DNA of 24,289 nt, taken from a virus. Shown piece by piece: positions 5,892 to 13,325 of the stretch. A program made the translations under genes and the position numbers. The stretch's first letter is position 1. Each line of letters starts with the position of its first letter. The notes below the pieces were generated by a model. The model did not search any database, was not told the DNA's origin, and saw nothing but the letters and a program-made list of their open reading frames with translations. Location of the stretch: IMG/VR virus record IMGVR_UViG_3300049846_000484, positions 1 to 24,289 of that record; one strand, 5' to 3'.

Positions 5892-5957
5892 TCTCATAAT
5901 GATACGAAAATAAATAAAGACTGTATCAAATTGATATGAAACTATTTCAAAATGATA
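5892..5957. promoter_or_regulatory. three phased 13-bp operator-like sites
   Basis: A perfect odd palindrome TATCAAATTGATA (5924-5936) has an 11/13 copy TTTCAAAATGATA (5945-5957) and a 10/13 copy TCTCATAATGATA (5892-5904). Centre spacings are 32 and 21 bases, about three and two helical turns. The array lies between divergent transcription units and the last site covers the RusA start codon, as expected for a repressor or autoregulator. A further TATCAA half site sits at 5851-5856. Confidence 0.55.
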
Positions 5958-6389
5958 CTAATAAAAAACTTCCCAATGCCACCCACAGTAAATCAGTGCC
6001 ACGCTGTCTTTCGTGGACGCATGATTAAGACAAAGCAAGCTAGACTATTTAATAACCAAGTTAATCACTATATATATAGATGTAATCAGAAAGAAGAATT
6101 TAAGCTCTTAAAAGAAATAGTAGATAGTGGTCACAGCCTTAGAGTAGATGCTTACTTTATATTCCCAAGATCAAAACTCATTACAAAGAAAAATACACTA
6201 AAGAAGATAGATGCTAACAACAGACTTAAGCCAGCACTTGATGGCCTTGCTGATCTTATAGGCATTGACGATAGTCACTTTGTTTCAGGTAACTGTCAGA
6301 AGGTGATAGGTCTAGATTCTGAAAAATCATATATTCATTTTGTAATTTCAAAAGATACAATCCAAACAGAGGGTAGCCTTACTTTTTAA
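5952..6389 (+). CDS. rusA: RusA-like Holliday junction resolvase, 145 aa
   Basis: RusA-type endonuclease that cuts branched DNA made during recombination, completing the ERF/SSB-like/helicase module. Seen: N-terminal strand plus PMPPTVNQ, a central strand RVDAYFIFP, and the active-site region KIDANNRLKPALDGLADLI followed by IDDSHF. The usual D-x-D-N is D87-A-N89-N90, so the second Asp is Asn; D-x-x-N variants may occur in the family, but activity is not assured. No ribosome site precedes ATG 5952, and it lies inside an operator-like site. Keeping the first strand argues for this start over ATG 5976. Confidence 0.8.
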   Translation: MILIKNFPMPPTVNQCHAVFRGRMIKTKQARLFNNQVNHYIYRCNQKEEFKLLKEIVDSGHSLRVDAYFIFPRSKLITKKNTLKKIDANNRLKPALDGLADLIGIDDSHFVSGNCQKVIGLDSEKSYIHFVISKDTIQTEGSLTF

Positions 6390-6401
6390 ATGGAGCTGAT
6401 C

Positions 6402-6608
6402 TTGAGTACAAAAAAAGCAACTAACAATGATGAAGAAATAACTACAGCTAGACTTATAAAACTAATCTGTGAAATCTTTGATTGCATAGAAGACGATAAT
6501 GGCAATAAACCATACCTAACAATCTTATCAGAAGACCTTGCACTAATAGAATTTGAAAACGGGCCAAGATACAGGCTAACTATTGAAGATTGCTCAAAGT
6601 TTCAATAA
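6402..6608 (+). CDS. hypothetical protein, 68 aa
   Basis: I favour TTG 6402, six bases after GGAG, over ATG 6390, which directly abuts the RusA stop and has no close ribosome site (71 aa + Met if used). The product starts MSTKKATNNDEE and continues as a helix then a beta-rich half (PYLTILSEDLALIEFENG). Family not recognised. It is the last gene before the intergenic region that ends the early block. Confidence 0.6.
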   Translation: MSTKKATNNDEEITTARLIKLICEIFDCIEDDNGNKPYLTILSEDLALIEFENGPRYRLTIEDCSKFQ

Positions 6609-6612
6609 TATA

Positions 6613-6640
6613 TTGACACACCAAGACCTTAATCCATACT
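6613..6640 (+). promoter_or_regulatory. putative promoter upstream of the micro-ORF
   Basis: TTGACA at 6613-6618 matches the -35 consensus exactly; CATACT at 6635-6640 (16-base spacing, 4/6) could be the -10. A 6-bp hairpin, GCCTTA-ATTA-TAAGGC (6651-6666), lies in the putative leader. Not tested experimentally. Confidence 0.45.
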
Positions 6641-6686
6641 CTAGTTCATTGCCTTAATTATAAGGCCACAAACAGGAGTAATAAAA

Positions 6687-6737
6687 ATGGCTAAGAAAAA
6701 AGCTGGTAAGAAAATTAAAAAAGTAATGAAGAAATAA
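6687..6737 (+). CDS. lysine-rich micro-protein, 16 aa
   Basis: AGGAG (6674-6678) is eight bases from ATG 6687, and the frame ends at TAA. The peptide MAKKKAGKKIKKVMKK has nine Lys in sixteen residues and no acidic residues, so it should bind nucleic acid or acidic proteins or membranes. The ribosome site is among the best in the window and the gene has its own candidate promoter, which argues against chance. It is followed by a chain of hairpins and a terminator. Function unknown; this could also be a leader peptide for the downstream RNA. Confidence 0.55.
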   Translation: MAKKKAGKKIKKVMKK

Positions 6738-6746
6738 GTTAGATAC

Positions 6747-6846
6747 TAGACTTGCTATCAGTCTAATAGCTGGTAGCATAAAAAAAGTTGCTACAAATTC
6801 AATACGATTTTGTAGCAAAAACGGCATTTAATCTTTTAGATTATGC
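6747..6846 (+). ncRNA. hairpin cluster, possible structured RNA
   Basis: Three consecutive inverted repeats: TAGACT/AGTCTA (6747-6765, 7-base loop), TTGCTACAAA/TTTGTAGCAA (6788-6818, 10-bp perfect stem, 11-base loop), and GCA..TAATCT/AGATTATGC (6824-6846, 9 bp with a 2-base bulge). With the terminator after them they would form a ~130-base structured 3' part of the micro-ORF transcript. A partial tRNA likeness (AGCTGGTAGCA, TTCAATAC) does not make a valid cloverleaf. No known RNA family is recognised. Confidence 0.4.
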
Positions 6847-6848
6847 TC

Positions 6849-6878
6849 AAGAGCAGAATAAACTGCTCTTTTTTTTTT
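6849..6878 (+). terminator. rho-independent terminator before the late genes
   Basis: AAGAGCAG (6849-6856), loop AATAAA, CTGCTCTT (6863-6870), then an unbroken T run to 6878. An 8-bp stem followed by ten T is a typical intrinsic terminator and would stop early transcription before the packaging genes. Confidence 0.85.
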
Positions 6879-6905
6879 GACATAAGCATAAAAACTGTAT
6901 CCACT
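6877..6905 (+). promoter_or_regulatory. possible late promoter -35 element
   Basis: TTGACA (6877-6882) begins in the terminator's T run. A clear -10 is missing; TATCCA (6898-6903) at 15 bases is the nearest. Late genes begin at 6932 with no other promoter seen, so this or a phage-specific element is the candidate. Confidence 0.25.
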
Positions 6906-6931
6906 ATTAACTAACCTTAGTGAGGTAGCCA

Positions 6932-7426
6932 GTGGCAGAAATAGAAATACATTGTAAATATGATGAGTTAGCAGATCCAAAGCTATTAAAACCTTACAAG
7001 AAAAATAGAAATAAACACCCACAAACTCAAATAGACAGACTAGCAGAATCTTTTGAATATCACGGCATAAGAAAAGCCATAATTGTAGATAAAGAAAGAA
7101 AAGTAATTGCAGCAGGACACGGCAGAAGGCTAGCAGCAATAAAAGCAGAGATAAAAAAGTATCCTGTTGAGTATCAATCTTTTAAAACAGAAGAGGATCT
7201 TTACACTTTTTGCCAAGCAGACAACGCTGCAACACTAGAATCAGAGTTAGATTTTGCATCTATAAATCAAGACATTGTAGATCTTGGCCCTTTTGAAATT
7301 AAGAAAATGCTAATACCAAACTTTAAAATAGATTTCTTTGAAAAGAAAACTGATGAAGAATTAAGCAGAAACAAGATTAAATCTGTAAAAATATGTCCAC
7401 ACTGTAAAGAGGTAATAGATGGCTAA
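6932..7426 (+). CDS. ParB-like nuclease-fold domain protein, 164 aa
   Basis: GTG 6932 follows GAGG. Residues 10-100 match the ParB/Sulfiredoxin N-terminal fold: the opening strand with LADPKLLKPYKKNRNKHP, helix QIDRLAESFEYHGI, strand KAIIVDKERKVIA, and the nucleotide-binding motif GHGRRLAAIK (62-71), equivalent to GERR in ParB. Modern ParB domains bind CTP, and phage versions lie near terminases or methylases. No ParB HTH or partner ATPase is seen. The C-terminus has a Cys pair (CPHC, residues 155-158) that could bind zinc. Overlaps the small terminase by 8 bases, suggesting a packaging-related role. Confidence 0.75.
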   Translation: MAEIEIHCKYDELADPKLLKPYKKNRNKHPQTQIDRLAESFEYHGIRKAIIVDKERKVIAAGHGRRLAAIKAEIKKYPVEYQSFKTEEDLYTFCQADNAATLESELDFASINQDIVDLGPFEIKKMLIPNFKIDFFEKKTDEELSRNKIKSVKICPHCKEVIDG

Positions 7427-7793
7427 AATGGGTAGACCTATAGTAGAAATAGATAAGGACACATTCGAGGCTGTAATGGGCATTCCATTTGTTACTTATG
7501 CATCAGCTTGTGAAGTTTTAAAGTGCAGTCAGTCAACTTTGCAAAGATGGGTGACAAAAGAGTACAAGAAAACCTTTGAACAGATAAAGCAAGAAAAGCT
7601 AGAAGGTGTTAAGTTAAAACTAATGGGTAAGCAACTAGAAGTAGCCATGAAGGGCAATGTCTCTATGCTTATTTTCTTGGGCAAAAACCTACTAGGACAG
7701 TCAGATAATGTAAGAGCAGAAGTAAATGCAGATAGCACACTTAAGCTATTATACTCATTAGAAAACAAAAAGGAAGAATCTGAGGCAGAATAA
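7419..7793 (+). CDS. terS: terminase small subunit-like protein, 124 aa
   Basis: Would bind phage DNA at the packaging start and hand it to the large subunit. Residues ~22-48 form a helix-turn-helix (YASACEVLKCSQSTLQRWV), the usual DNA-binding unit. Residues 50-85 are helices (KQEKLEGVKLKLMGKQLEVAM) likely for oligomerisation, with FLGKNLLGQSD typical of small terminases near the end. It abuts the large subunit gene (TAAATG). Ribosome site GAGG. Size is normal for the family. Confidence 0.82.
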   Translation: MAKMGRPIVEIDKDTFEAVMGIPFVTYASACEVLKCSQSTLQRWVTKEYKKTFEQIKQEKLEGVKLKLMGKQLEVAMKGNVSMLIFLGKNLLGQSDNVRAEVNADSTLKLLYSLENKKEESEAE

Positions 7794-9155
7794 ATGGATA
7801 GCTCTACACCGAGTATATCACAATTCTATCCACACATTGAGTATCAGTTTAAACTCATCAAAGACATTCGAAAGCACTACGATTATTCACTAGGTACGCA
7901 TGAGATTTTGTTAAGCGGATCTGTTGGATCTGCTAAGTCTACAGTAGCTGCTCACTTAGCAGTAACTCACTGCTTATTTAATCCAAATGCAAGGCTAGCA
8001 ATTTGCAGGAGAGCTTTACCAGATATTAAGAGAACTATCTTTTTAAAGATACTAGAACACATCGGACAAGACTTAAAAGAAGGCAAAGACTACAGTGTAA
8101 ATACAACTCTAGGAGTGATTAAATTCTCAAACGGATCTGAGATTATTTCTCTATCGTGGGCTGATAAGAGATATGTAAAGGTAAGGTCAGTTGATCTTTC
8201 TGCTGCTATCTTTGAGGAGATCATAGAAAATACTGGTGATGATATACAAGCATACACAGAGATTAAGATGCGTGTTGGACGCTTGCCACACATTAAAGAG
8301 AAGTGGATAGTAAGCTGTACTAATCCAGACTCACCATCATCTCACTGGTATGATTATTTCTTTGTTAAAGAGTCTAAGACTAAACACATATTTCTATCCA
8401 GAACTGAGGATAATCCTTTTCTGCCAAAGGAATACATAGAGCAGCTAAAGCTAGACCTTGATCCTAAGATGGCTAGACGCATGATTTATGGTGAGTGGGT
8501 AGAGCTAGACAAATCAAGAGTGTATTATGCTTATGAATCAAGTAGAAACTTAATCAATAAGCCTTATGAGATAAACAAGAAATACCCTATCATACTATCG
8601 TTTGACTTTAACATTGGTGAAGGTAAGCCAATGTCATCAGTTGCTATGCAATACTATAATGACACTTTTCACATCTTTGACGAGGTAGTTTTACTTTCTG
8701 CTAGAACTGCTGATGCAATGGACGAATGGAACGGCAAAGGGTATTTTAACGGTGAGTATGAGATAGTTATTCATGGAGATGCTGCTGGTAAGCATAAAGA
8801 TACTAGAAACATTCAGTCAGATTATGACATCATTAGAAAATATCTATCTAACATTACTAGCCTAAAGTTTAGATCAGAAGTTCCACTAGCTAATCCAGCA
8901 ATTAGAACTAGACATAACAGAGTAAATGCATACTGCTTAAATGCTGACAGCAAAGTTAGGCTCTTTGTTTATCAAAAAGCTAAAACAGTAGATAAGGCTT
9001 TAAGATTGACACAACTTAAAAAAGGTGGCGACTATATAGAAGATGATGGCCCATCTCACCCATATCAGCATATCGGTACAGCAGTTGGTTATGCAATTAT
9101 GAGTGAGACTAATAAGCCAACAAGACCAATGATAGAAAGTCACAGGAGATTTTAA
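7794..9155 (+). CDS. terL: terminase large subunit, 453 aa
   Basis: ATPase/nuclease motor that packages DNA through the portal and cuts concatemers. ATPase domain: Walker A GSVGSAKST (42-50, with Ala in place of the usual Gly before Lys) and acidic Walker B region AAIFEE (E141/E142). The coupling region is SCTNPDSPSSHW (around 174-185). RNase H-like nuclease domain: ILSFDFNIG (D271) and VIHGDAAG (D329), with a last conserved HIGTAVGYAI near the end. Length is typical. Directly follows the small subunit and overlaps the portal start by one base. Confidence 0.95.
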   Translation: MDSSTPSISQFYPHIEYQFKLIKDIRKHYDYSLGTHEILLSGSVGSAKSTVAAHLAVTHCLFNPNARLAICRRALPDIKRTIFLKILEHIGQDLKEGKDYSVNTTLGVIKFSNGSEIISLSWADKRYVKVRSVDLSAAIFEEIIENTGDDIQAYTEIKMRVGRLPHIKEKWIVSCTNPDSPSSHWYDYFFVKESKTKHIFLSRTEDNPFLPKEYIEQLKLDLDPKMARRMIYGEWVELDKSRVYYAYESSRNLINKPYEINKKYPIILSFDFNIGEGKPMSSVAMQYYNDTFHIFDEVVLLSARTADAMDEWNGKGYFNGEYEIVIHGDAAGKHKDTRNIQSDYDIIRKYLSNITSLKFRSEVPLANPAIRTRHNRVNAYCLNADSKVRLFVYQKAKTVDKALRLTQLKKGGDYIEDDGPSHPYQHIGTAVGYAIMSETNKPTRPMIESHRRF

Positions 9156-10633
9156 TGCTTAATTACAGTAATCAGCTTTTGTTAAAACAAATCGTAGAAG
9201 AAATAAAAAACTCTGAAAACATGGAGCAGAAAGAAGTATCTCTAGCTGAATGGGAGATATATTCAGATAGAATCTTGCCTCATGTTAAAGCATACTTATC
9301 AGGATTTTACTCGTCTGATTCTTTAAACGAAATACCAATAATTGCTTGCATTAACCTCGCTAAAAGAATCGTAGACAAAGAGGCTGAGATATACACATAT
9401 CCAGTTCAAAGAACATTTAAAGGGCTAACAGATGCTCAAGTAATGTTAATGGAGCAGATTTATAAAGACATGAACATTAACAATGTTATGTTAGTAGCAA
9501 ACAAAAGATACAGACTACAAAACCTACAAACTACTTTGCAAGTAAGTCTAATCAATAAAAAGCTAAAAGCTAAAGTGTTAATGAGGCACCAGGTTGATGT
9601 AGTTCCTTCGCCACTTGATTCAGAGCTTGCAGATGCTTACCTTGTCAGTGGATTTAACAAAGCATATTCTGGAACTAGCAAAGAAGAAACAGATAATCAA
9701 AATCAGTTAATAGCAGATCCAGATGATTACAAAGCAGGAGAGAAGGCCATTAGCTTATGGTCAGATCAGTTTAACTTTGTAATAGATGAAAATGGCAATA
9801 TCATATCAGGCAATGATACGATTAACCCTATTCAAATGATACCTTTTGTAGATGTAGCATCTAGCAAAGATGGTGAGTATTGGCGAGAGGGTGGGGCATC
9901 ACTTACTGATTTTACTATTCAGTTTAATGCTGCTTATTCTGATCTTTCAAACATTGTAAGAATGCAAGGCTTTGCACAAGCATTCTTAGTAACAGCAGAA
10001 GATGGCAATGCTCCTAAAAACTTTCAGATTGGCCCTAATCAGATTTTACACTTAAAAGTAAATCCTGAAAATCCAATACAACCACAATTTAACTATGTAA
10101 ATCCTAATCCTGATCTAGATGGCTCAATTAAGTTTATTGAAAGCCTTTTATCTTCTTTCTTAACTTCTAGAGGTGTTAACCCTAAGACTGTTAATACTAA
10201 AGGTGAGGCAGAGTCTTACTCATCAGGCATTGAAAGATTACTAGCACAGATTGATAGCTTTAAACCTTCTCAACAAGACTTTGATGTATTTAAAGAGGCA
10301 GAAAAAAAGCTATTTAAGATCATTATTAGATACTTAAACACATACCAAGGTAGTGATTTGCTTGAATACAACTTAGGTAACATTAACGAGCAAGCGGCTG
10401 ATGTTGATGTAATCTATGCATCTCCTACTGTTGTTAAGTCTGAGAAAGAAAGACTAGATGAAATCATGCAATTAGTTGAGATGGGTGTAATTACAGAAGT
10501 TGATAAGATTGCAATGGCTAGACAAGTAGACCATGAGACTGCAGAAGAAATACTAGAAGAAATTAAGCAAGAGATGACTGAGCAAGAGTCTGACGCAGAA
10601 GTAGAAAACGAAGAGGAGCCATTACTTGGCTAA
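9155..10633 (+). CDS. portal protein, 492 aa
   Basis: Forms the dodecameric channel at the capsid vertex through which DNA enters and leaves. Evidence: position between large terminase and scaffold/capsid, size near 500, and the portal-type layout with an N-terminal wing (residues 1-110, CINLAKRIVDKEAEIYTYP), a central stem and clip (~220-330), and a helical C-terminal region starting around NPKTVNTKGEAESYSSGIE. The C-terminus is strongly acidic. AGGAG precedes ATG 9155, which overlaps the terminase stop (TAATG). The SPP1 gp6-type portal is the nearest model I know; this is based on pattern, not a search. Confidence 0.85.
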   Translation: MLNYSNQLLLKQIVEEIKNSENMEQKEVSLAEWEIYSDRILPHVKAYLSGFYSSDSLNEIPIIACINLAKRIVDKEAEIYTYPVQRTFKGLTDAQVMLMEQIYKDMNINNVMLVANKRYRLQNLQTTLQVSLINKKLKAKVLMRHQVDVVPSPLDSELADAYLVSGFNKAYSGTSKEETDNQNQLIADPDDYKAGEKAISLWSDQFNFVIDENGNIISGNDTINPIQMIPFVDVASSKDGEYWREGGASLTDFTIQFNAAYSDLSNIVRMQGFAQAFLVTAEDGNAPKNFQIGPNQILHLKVNPENPIQPQFNYVNPNPDLDGSIKFIESLLSSFLTSRGVNPKTVNTKGEAESYSSGIERLLAQIDSFKPSQQDFDVFKEAEKKLFKIIIRYLNTYQGSDLLEYNLGNINEQAADVDVIYASPTVVKSEKERLDEIMQLVEMGVITEVDKIAMARQVDHETAEEILEEIKQEMTEQESDAEVENEEEPLLG

Positions 10634-11198
10634 TCCTAAAGGTCTAACAGTAGAGCTAGATGAAATTAGCCAGACTCTAGACCTTGAGGAGTTAACAGGT
10701 GTTGATGTGTCTCAAGATCCTGAGCTTATGCGTGAGATAGCTCAGGCTACTATTGATTACATGAAGAAAAGAATTACTGAAAATAATCTAGGCATCAATT
10801 ACACAAAACTTAAATCTCCTTACAGTAAGTCTTATCAGGACTCGCTTGAATTTAAAGCAGCAGATAAATCAGCTACTGACATCAACATAACTCTATCAGG
10901 TGAGACCTTAGATAGCTTTGATATTCTAGACGAAGATGGCTCTACAGTTAAGATTGGCTTAAACAACGAAGATGTATTGCCAAGAGCTTATGGTGCAATG
11001 ACAGGATATGAAGGTCACCCGACTATTCCAGAGGGTAAGTATAAAAGACCGTTCTTTGGTATTGGTAAGAAAGAGTTTAAAGAAGAAATCTTGCCTAAGT
11101 TTAAAAAAGACTTAGCTAATGTAGAAAAGAAAGAATCTAGCCAAGACACTTTAATATCTAAAATAAGAACTGCAGCAGATTTCTTTGTAGAGGAATAA
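10626..11198 (+). CDS. putative neck/head-tail joining protein A, 190 aa
   Basis: TTG 10626 follows GGAG with seven bases of spacing and overlaps the portal gene by eight. The layout, an N-terminal helix (REIAQATIDYMKKRITENN), GINYTKLKSPYSKSY, ITLSGETLDSF and a C-terminal helix after KRPFFGIGKKEFKE, resembles HK97 gp10-like or virion morphogenesis-type connector proteins. The following gene has the same landmarks in the same order, so the two look like a tandem duplication. Assignment rests on context and pattern; a minor capsid role is possible. Confidence 0.55.
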   Translation: MANPKGLTVELDEISQTLDLEELTGVDVSQDPELMREIAQATIDYMKKRITENNLGINYTKLKSPYSKSYQDSLEFKAADKSATDINITLSGETLDSFDILDEDGSTVKIGLNNEDVLPRAYGAMTGYEGHPTIPEGKYKRPFFGIGKKEFKEEILPKFKKDLANVEKKESSQDTLISKIRTAADFFVEE

Positions 11199-11795
11199 AT
11201 GCTTAAATTTAAAGTAAATGAAAAGTCTCTTAAAAATGTTGAAGATAATGTTAGAGAGGCTTTTGATAGAGTAATTAAAAATGACCAGATGCTAAATCAA
11301 ATAGGTGATCTAGTAATAAAAGACATTAAGTACACAACTAGAAAAGGTCTTAACTATACTTTATCACAACAATGGAGAAAAGAAAGAAAGAGACTTGCAG
11401 AGCTTGGTCAAGAAACTCACCCGGCATTTTCACCAAATAGAACTAATCTAACTATCTCAGGTCAATTAGTAGACTCACTTAAGAAATTCATTTTAGGTAA
11501 AGGTGTAGTAGAAATTAGACCGGACGGGATACATGAGCCATACATAAGACAAGCTGTTAAGAAGTGGACTAGCTTTTCTAAATACGGAAAGCTATTTGAT
11601 GTCTATAGAAGAAAACCAATAGAGCAAGTGCAAGTTGGTAGCAAAACTCCTAACGAAGAAATTGCAAAAGGGTTAGAAGATCGAGGGATTAAGTTTATAG
11701 TCTTTAATCCAAGACTTACACCTAGAATAAAGCAGCTTGTCATAAATTATATAAGACGCTCGACAAGAGTCCTGAAATTATTCAACAATAAATAA
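11199..11795 (+). CDS. putative neck/head-tail joining protein B, 198 aa
   Basis: Starts right after the previous stop with AGAGGA upstream. Landmarks: QIGDLVIKDIKYTTRKGLNY, WRKERKRLAELG, NLTISGQLVDSL, a VVEIRPDG strand and a C-terminal helix beginning FIVFNPRLTPRIKQLV. These parallel the upstream gene, and the order TSGxxxDSL plus 'R/NPRL' end fits phage morphogenesis (HK97 gp10/tail-completion-like) proteins. It is more basic than its neighbour. Likely sits at the neck. Relationship to the upstream paralogue is my inference. Confidence 0.6.
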   Translation: MLKFKVNEKSLKNVEDNVREAFDRVIKNDQMLNQIGDLVIKDIKYTTRKGLNYTLSQQWRKERKRLAELGQETHPAFSPNRTNLTISGQLVDSLKKFILGKGVVEIRPDGIHEPYIRQAVKKWTSFSKYGKLFDVYRRKPIEQVQVGSKTPNEEIAKGLEDRGIKFIVFNPRLTPRIKQLVINYIRRSTRVLKLFNNK

Positions 11796-11833
11796 AGTGT
11801 AATTGACACAATAACAAAATAAGGAGTTAAATT

Positions 11834-12421
11834 ATGTCTGAATCGAAAGAGACCAGTGGTCAGCCTGACCAAAAAGCCAGTGGCGAAAATCAGGAAGGTG
11901 CTAATCTAGTATCTTATGATACTCATCGCAAATTATTAGGCGAGAAGAAAGCCTTACAAGCTAAACTTGCTGAATTTGAAATGCGGGAGAAAGAAAAAGA
12001 GCAGGAGTTGTTAGCCGAGCAAGGAAAATGGAAAGAACTAGCCGAAGAAAAAGGCAAGAAACTTTCTGAGAGCGAAAAGAAATATAATGAAGCTCTTAAA
12101 ACATTTGGCCGTCAAGTTTTCGTAAAAGAAGCTAAAGCGGTGGCTTTACAACTTGGAGCTGATCCTCAAGGTGTAGATGACTTGATTAAAGTTGGTGACT
12201 GGTCAAGTGTCGAAATTGGAGATGACTTCAAGGTTAACGAGCAGCAACTCAAGGAATCTATTGCAAGGATGCAAAAAGAAAAACCTCTTTTCTTTAAGAA
12301 ACAGGTAAGTGCGCCAAAAGATGTAAATGCATCTGCAGACTTAATGTTAGAAGGTAAAGACTCAGATAAAATAAATTATGAGTTAGAGCTTTTAAAATTA
12401 GGTGGAAAGATGTTCGAATAA
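11834..12421 (+). CDS. capsid scaffolding protein, 195 aa
   Basis: Guides assembly of the major capsid protein and is then removed. Disordered Ser/Gly/Gln-rich N-terminus, then a long charged coiled coil (residues ~31-92, with KKALQAKLAEFEMREKEKE), then a C-terminal part with KEAKAVALQLGADPQGVDD. That layout and the position just before the capsid gene are typical of the GP20-type scaffold. A strong AAGGAG precedes ATG 11834. There is no protease gene near, so the scaffold may simply exit. The gap before it has TTGACA at 11803-11808. Confidence 0.85.
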   Translation: MSESKETSGQPDQKASGENQEGANLVSYDTHRKLLGEKKALQAKLAEFEMREKEKEQELLAEQGKWKELAEEKGKKLSESEKKYNEALKTFGRQVFVKEAKAVALQLGADPQGVDDLIKVGDWSSVEIGDDFKVNEQQLKESIARMQKEKPLFFKKQVSAPKDVNASADLMLEGKDSDKINYELELLKLGGKMFE

Positions 12422-12454
12422 AGAACTAAAAAAACAATTTAAAAGGGGTATATA

Positions 12455-13303
12455 ATGGCTACAGTAATCACAGGTAATACACAATTATCTGCATCTAAAA
12501 ATAACTTAATCATCGGAATGGTTCAGCGCGAACTAAAATTCGCAGCAAAACTATTACCATTCATCAGTGATTTCTCAATGTTTGCACAAAAGGGTATGAA
12601 ACAAATCCAAGTGCCAAAAATGGGATCTTTCACAGTACAAAACAGAGCATCAGGTGTTGATGGTGATGTTTCTGCTCTTACTGTTACTACTGATGTATTA
12701 AATCTTGACCAAAAAAATTACATCTCTTGGATCGTAGATTCAGCAGATGAAATCGAGTCAAGCATCGCAGTACAAGCTGAGTACATCAAGAGAGCATCTG
12801 CAGCTCACGGTCGTAAGATTGACGAGCTAATCTTAGCTGCTGCTCAAGCTGCTGCAACAGATTTCGGTGCTGGTGTAACTTACGCTAATATGCTAGCGAT
12901 GAATACATTCCTTAAAAAGAATGACGCATTGATGGATCAAGTTGTAATCATCGCATCTCCTGATGCAGAAGAGGACTTAATGTCTTTAGACGAATTTAAG
13001 AGAGCAGATGTTTATGGTGCTCCTGTAATTCCAAACGGACTTGAGCAAGTTGGTAAAATCTTTGGTAGACCTGTTATGATCCACAACGGATTGACTGGCT
13101 CTAAAGTACTAGCTTTTGAAAAGTCTGGTCTTGGTTATGCATTCCAACAACAGCCCAATGTTGCTCGTCAGCCAGAAGTTGGTTACGGTACTTCTGCAGA
13201 GCGCGTAGCAATCGACCTTAAAATGGGTGTTGCTGCTCTACAATTAGGTGAAAAAGGATTGTTGGCTACCGAATCACCACTTATCGCTGGTATCTTGTCT
13301 TAA
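12455..13303 (+). CDS. major capsid protein, 282 aa
   Basis: Shell subunit of the head, HK97 fold by inference. Evidence: location after the scaffold, AGGGG ribosome site, composition with more ATC/GCA/CGT codons than neighbours (high-expression style), and sequence segments typical of phage coat proteins: IQVPKMGSFTVQNRASG, VDSADEIESS, KIDELILAAAQAA, then VVIIASPDAEEDLMS and IFGRPVMIHNG. Length 282 is on the small side for HK97-fold coats but normal for this type. There is no obvious N-terminal delta domain to cleave. Confidence 0.88.
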   Translation: MATVITGNTQLSASKNNLIIGMVQRELKFAAKLLPFISDFSMFAQKGMKQIQVPKMGSFTVQNRASGVDGDVSALTVTTDVLNLDQKNYISWIVDSADEIESSIAVQAEYIKRASAAHGRKIDELILAAAQAAATDFGAGVTYANMLAMNTFLKKNDALMDQVVIIASPDAEEDLMSLDEFKRADVYGAPVIPNGLEQVGKIFGRPVMIHNGLTGSKVLAFEKSGLGYAFQQQPNVARQPEVGYGTSAERVAIDLKMGVAALQLGEKGLLATESPLIAGILS

Positions 13304-13311
13304 TTGACAAG
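13294..13311 (+). repeat. 6-bp hairpin at the end of the capsid gene
   Basis: CTTGTC (13294-13299) and GACAAG (13306-13311) flank a TTAATT loop that contains the stop codon TAA. No T run follows, so it is not a terminator; it may stabilise or process the capsid mRNA. Confidence 0.4.
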
Positions 13312-13325
13312 CTAAAGGGGATTAA

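Noticed and set aside
6747-6818. tRNA gene (D-loop-like AGCTGGTAGCA and T-loop-like TTCAATAC)
   Set aside because: The 10-bp stem has an 11-base loop, not the 5-bp stem and 7-base loop of a T arm; no acceptor stem or anticodon arm can be paired.
13294-13325. Rho-independent terminator after the capsid gene
   Set aside because: The hairpin has only six pairs and no T run after it; the next gene begins 15 bases later.
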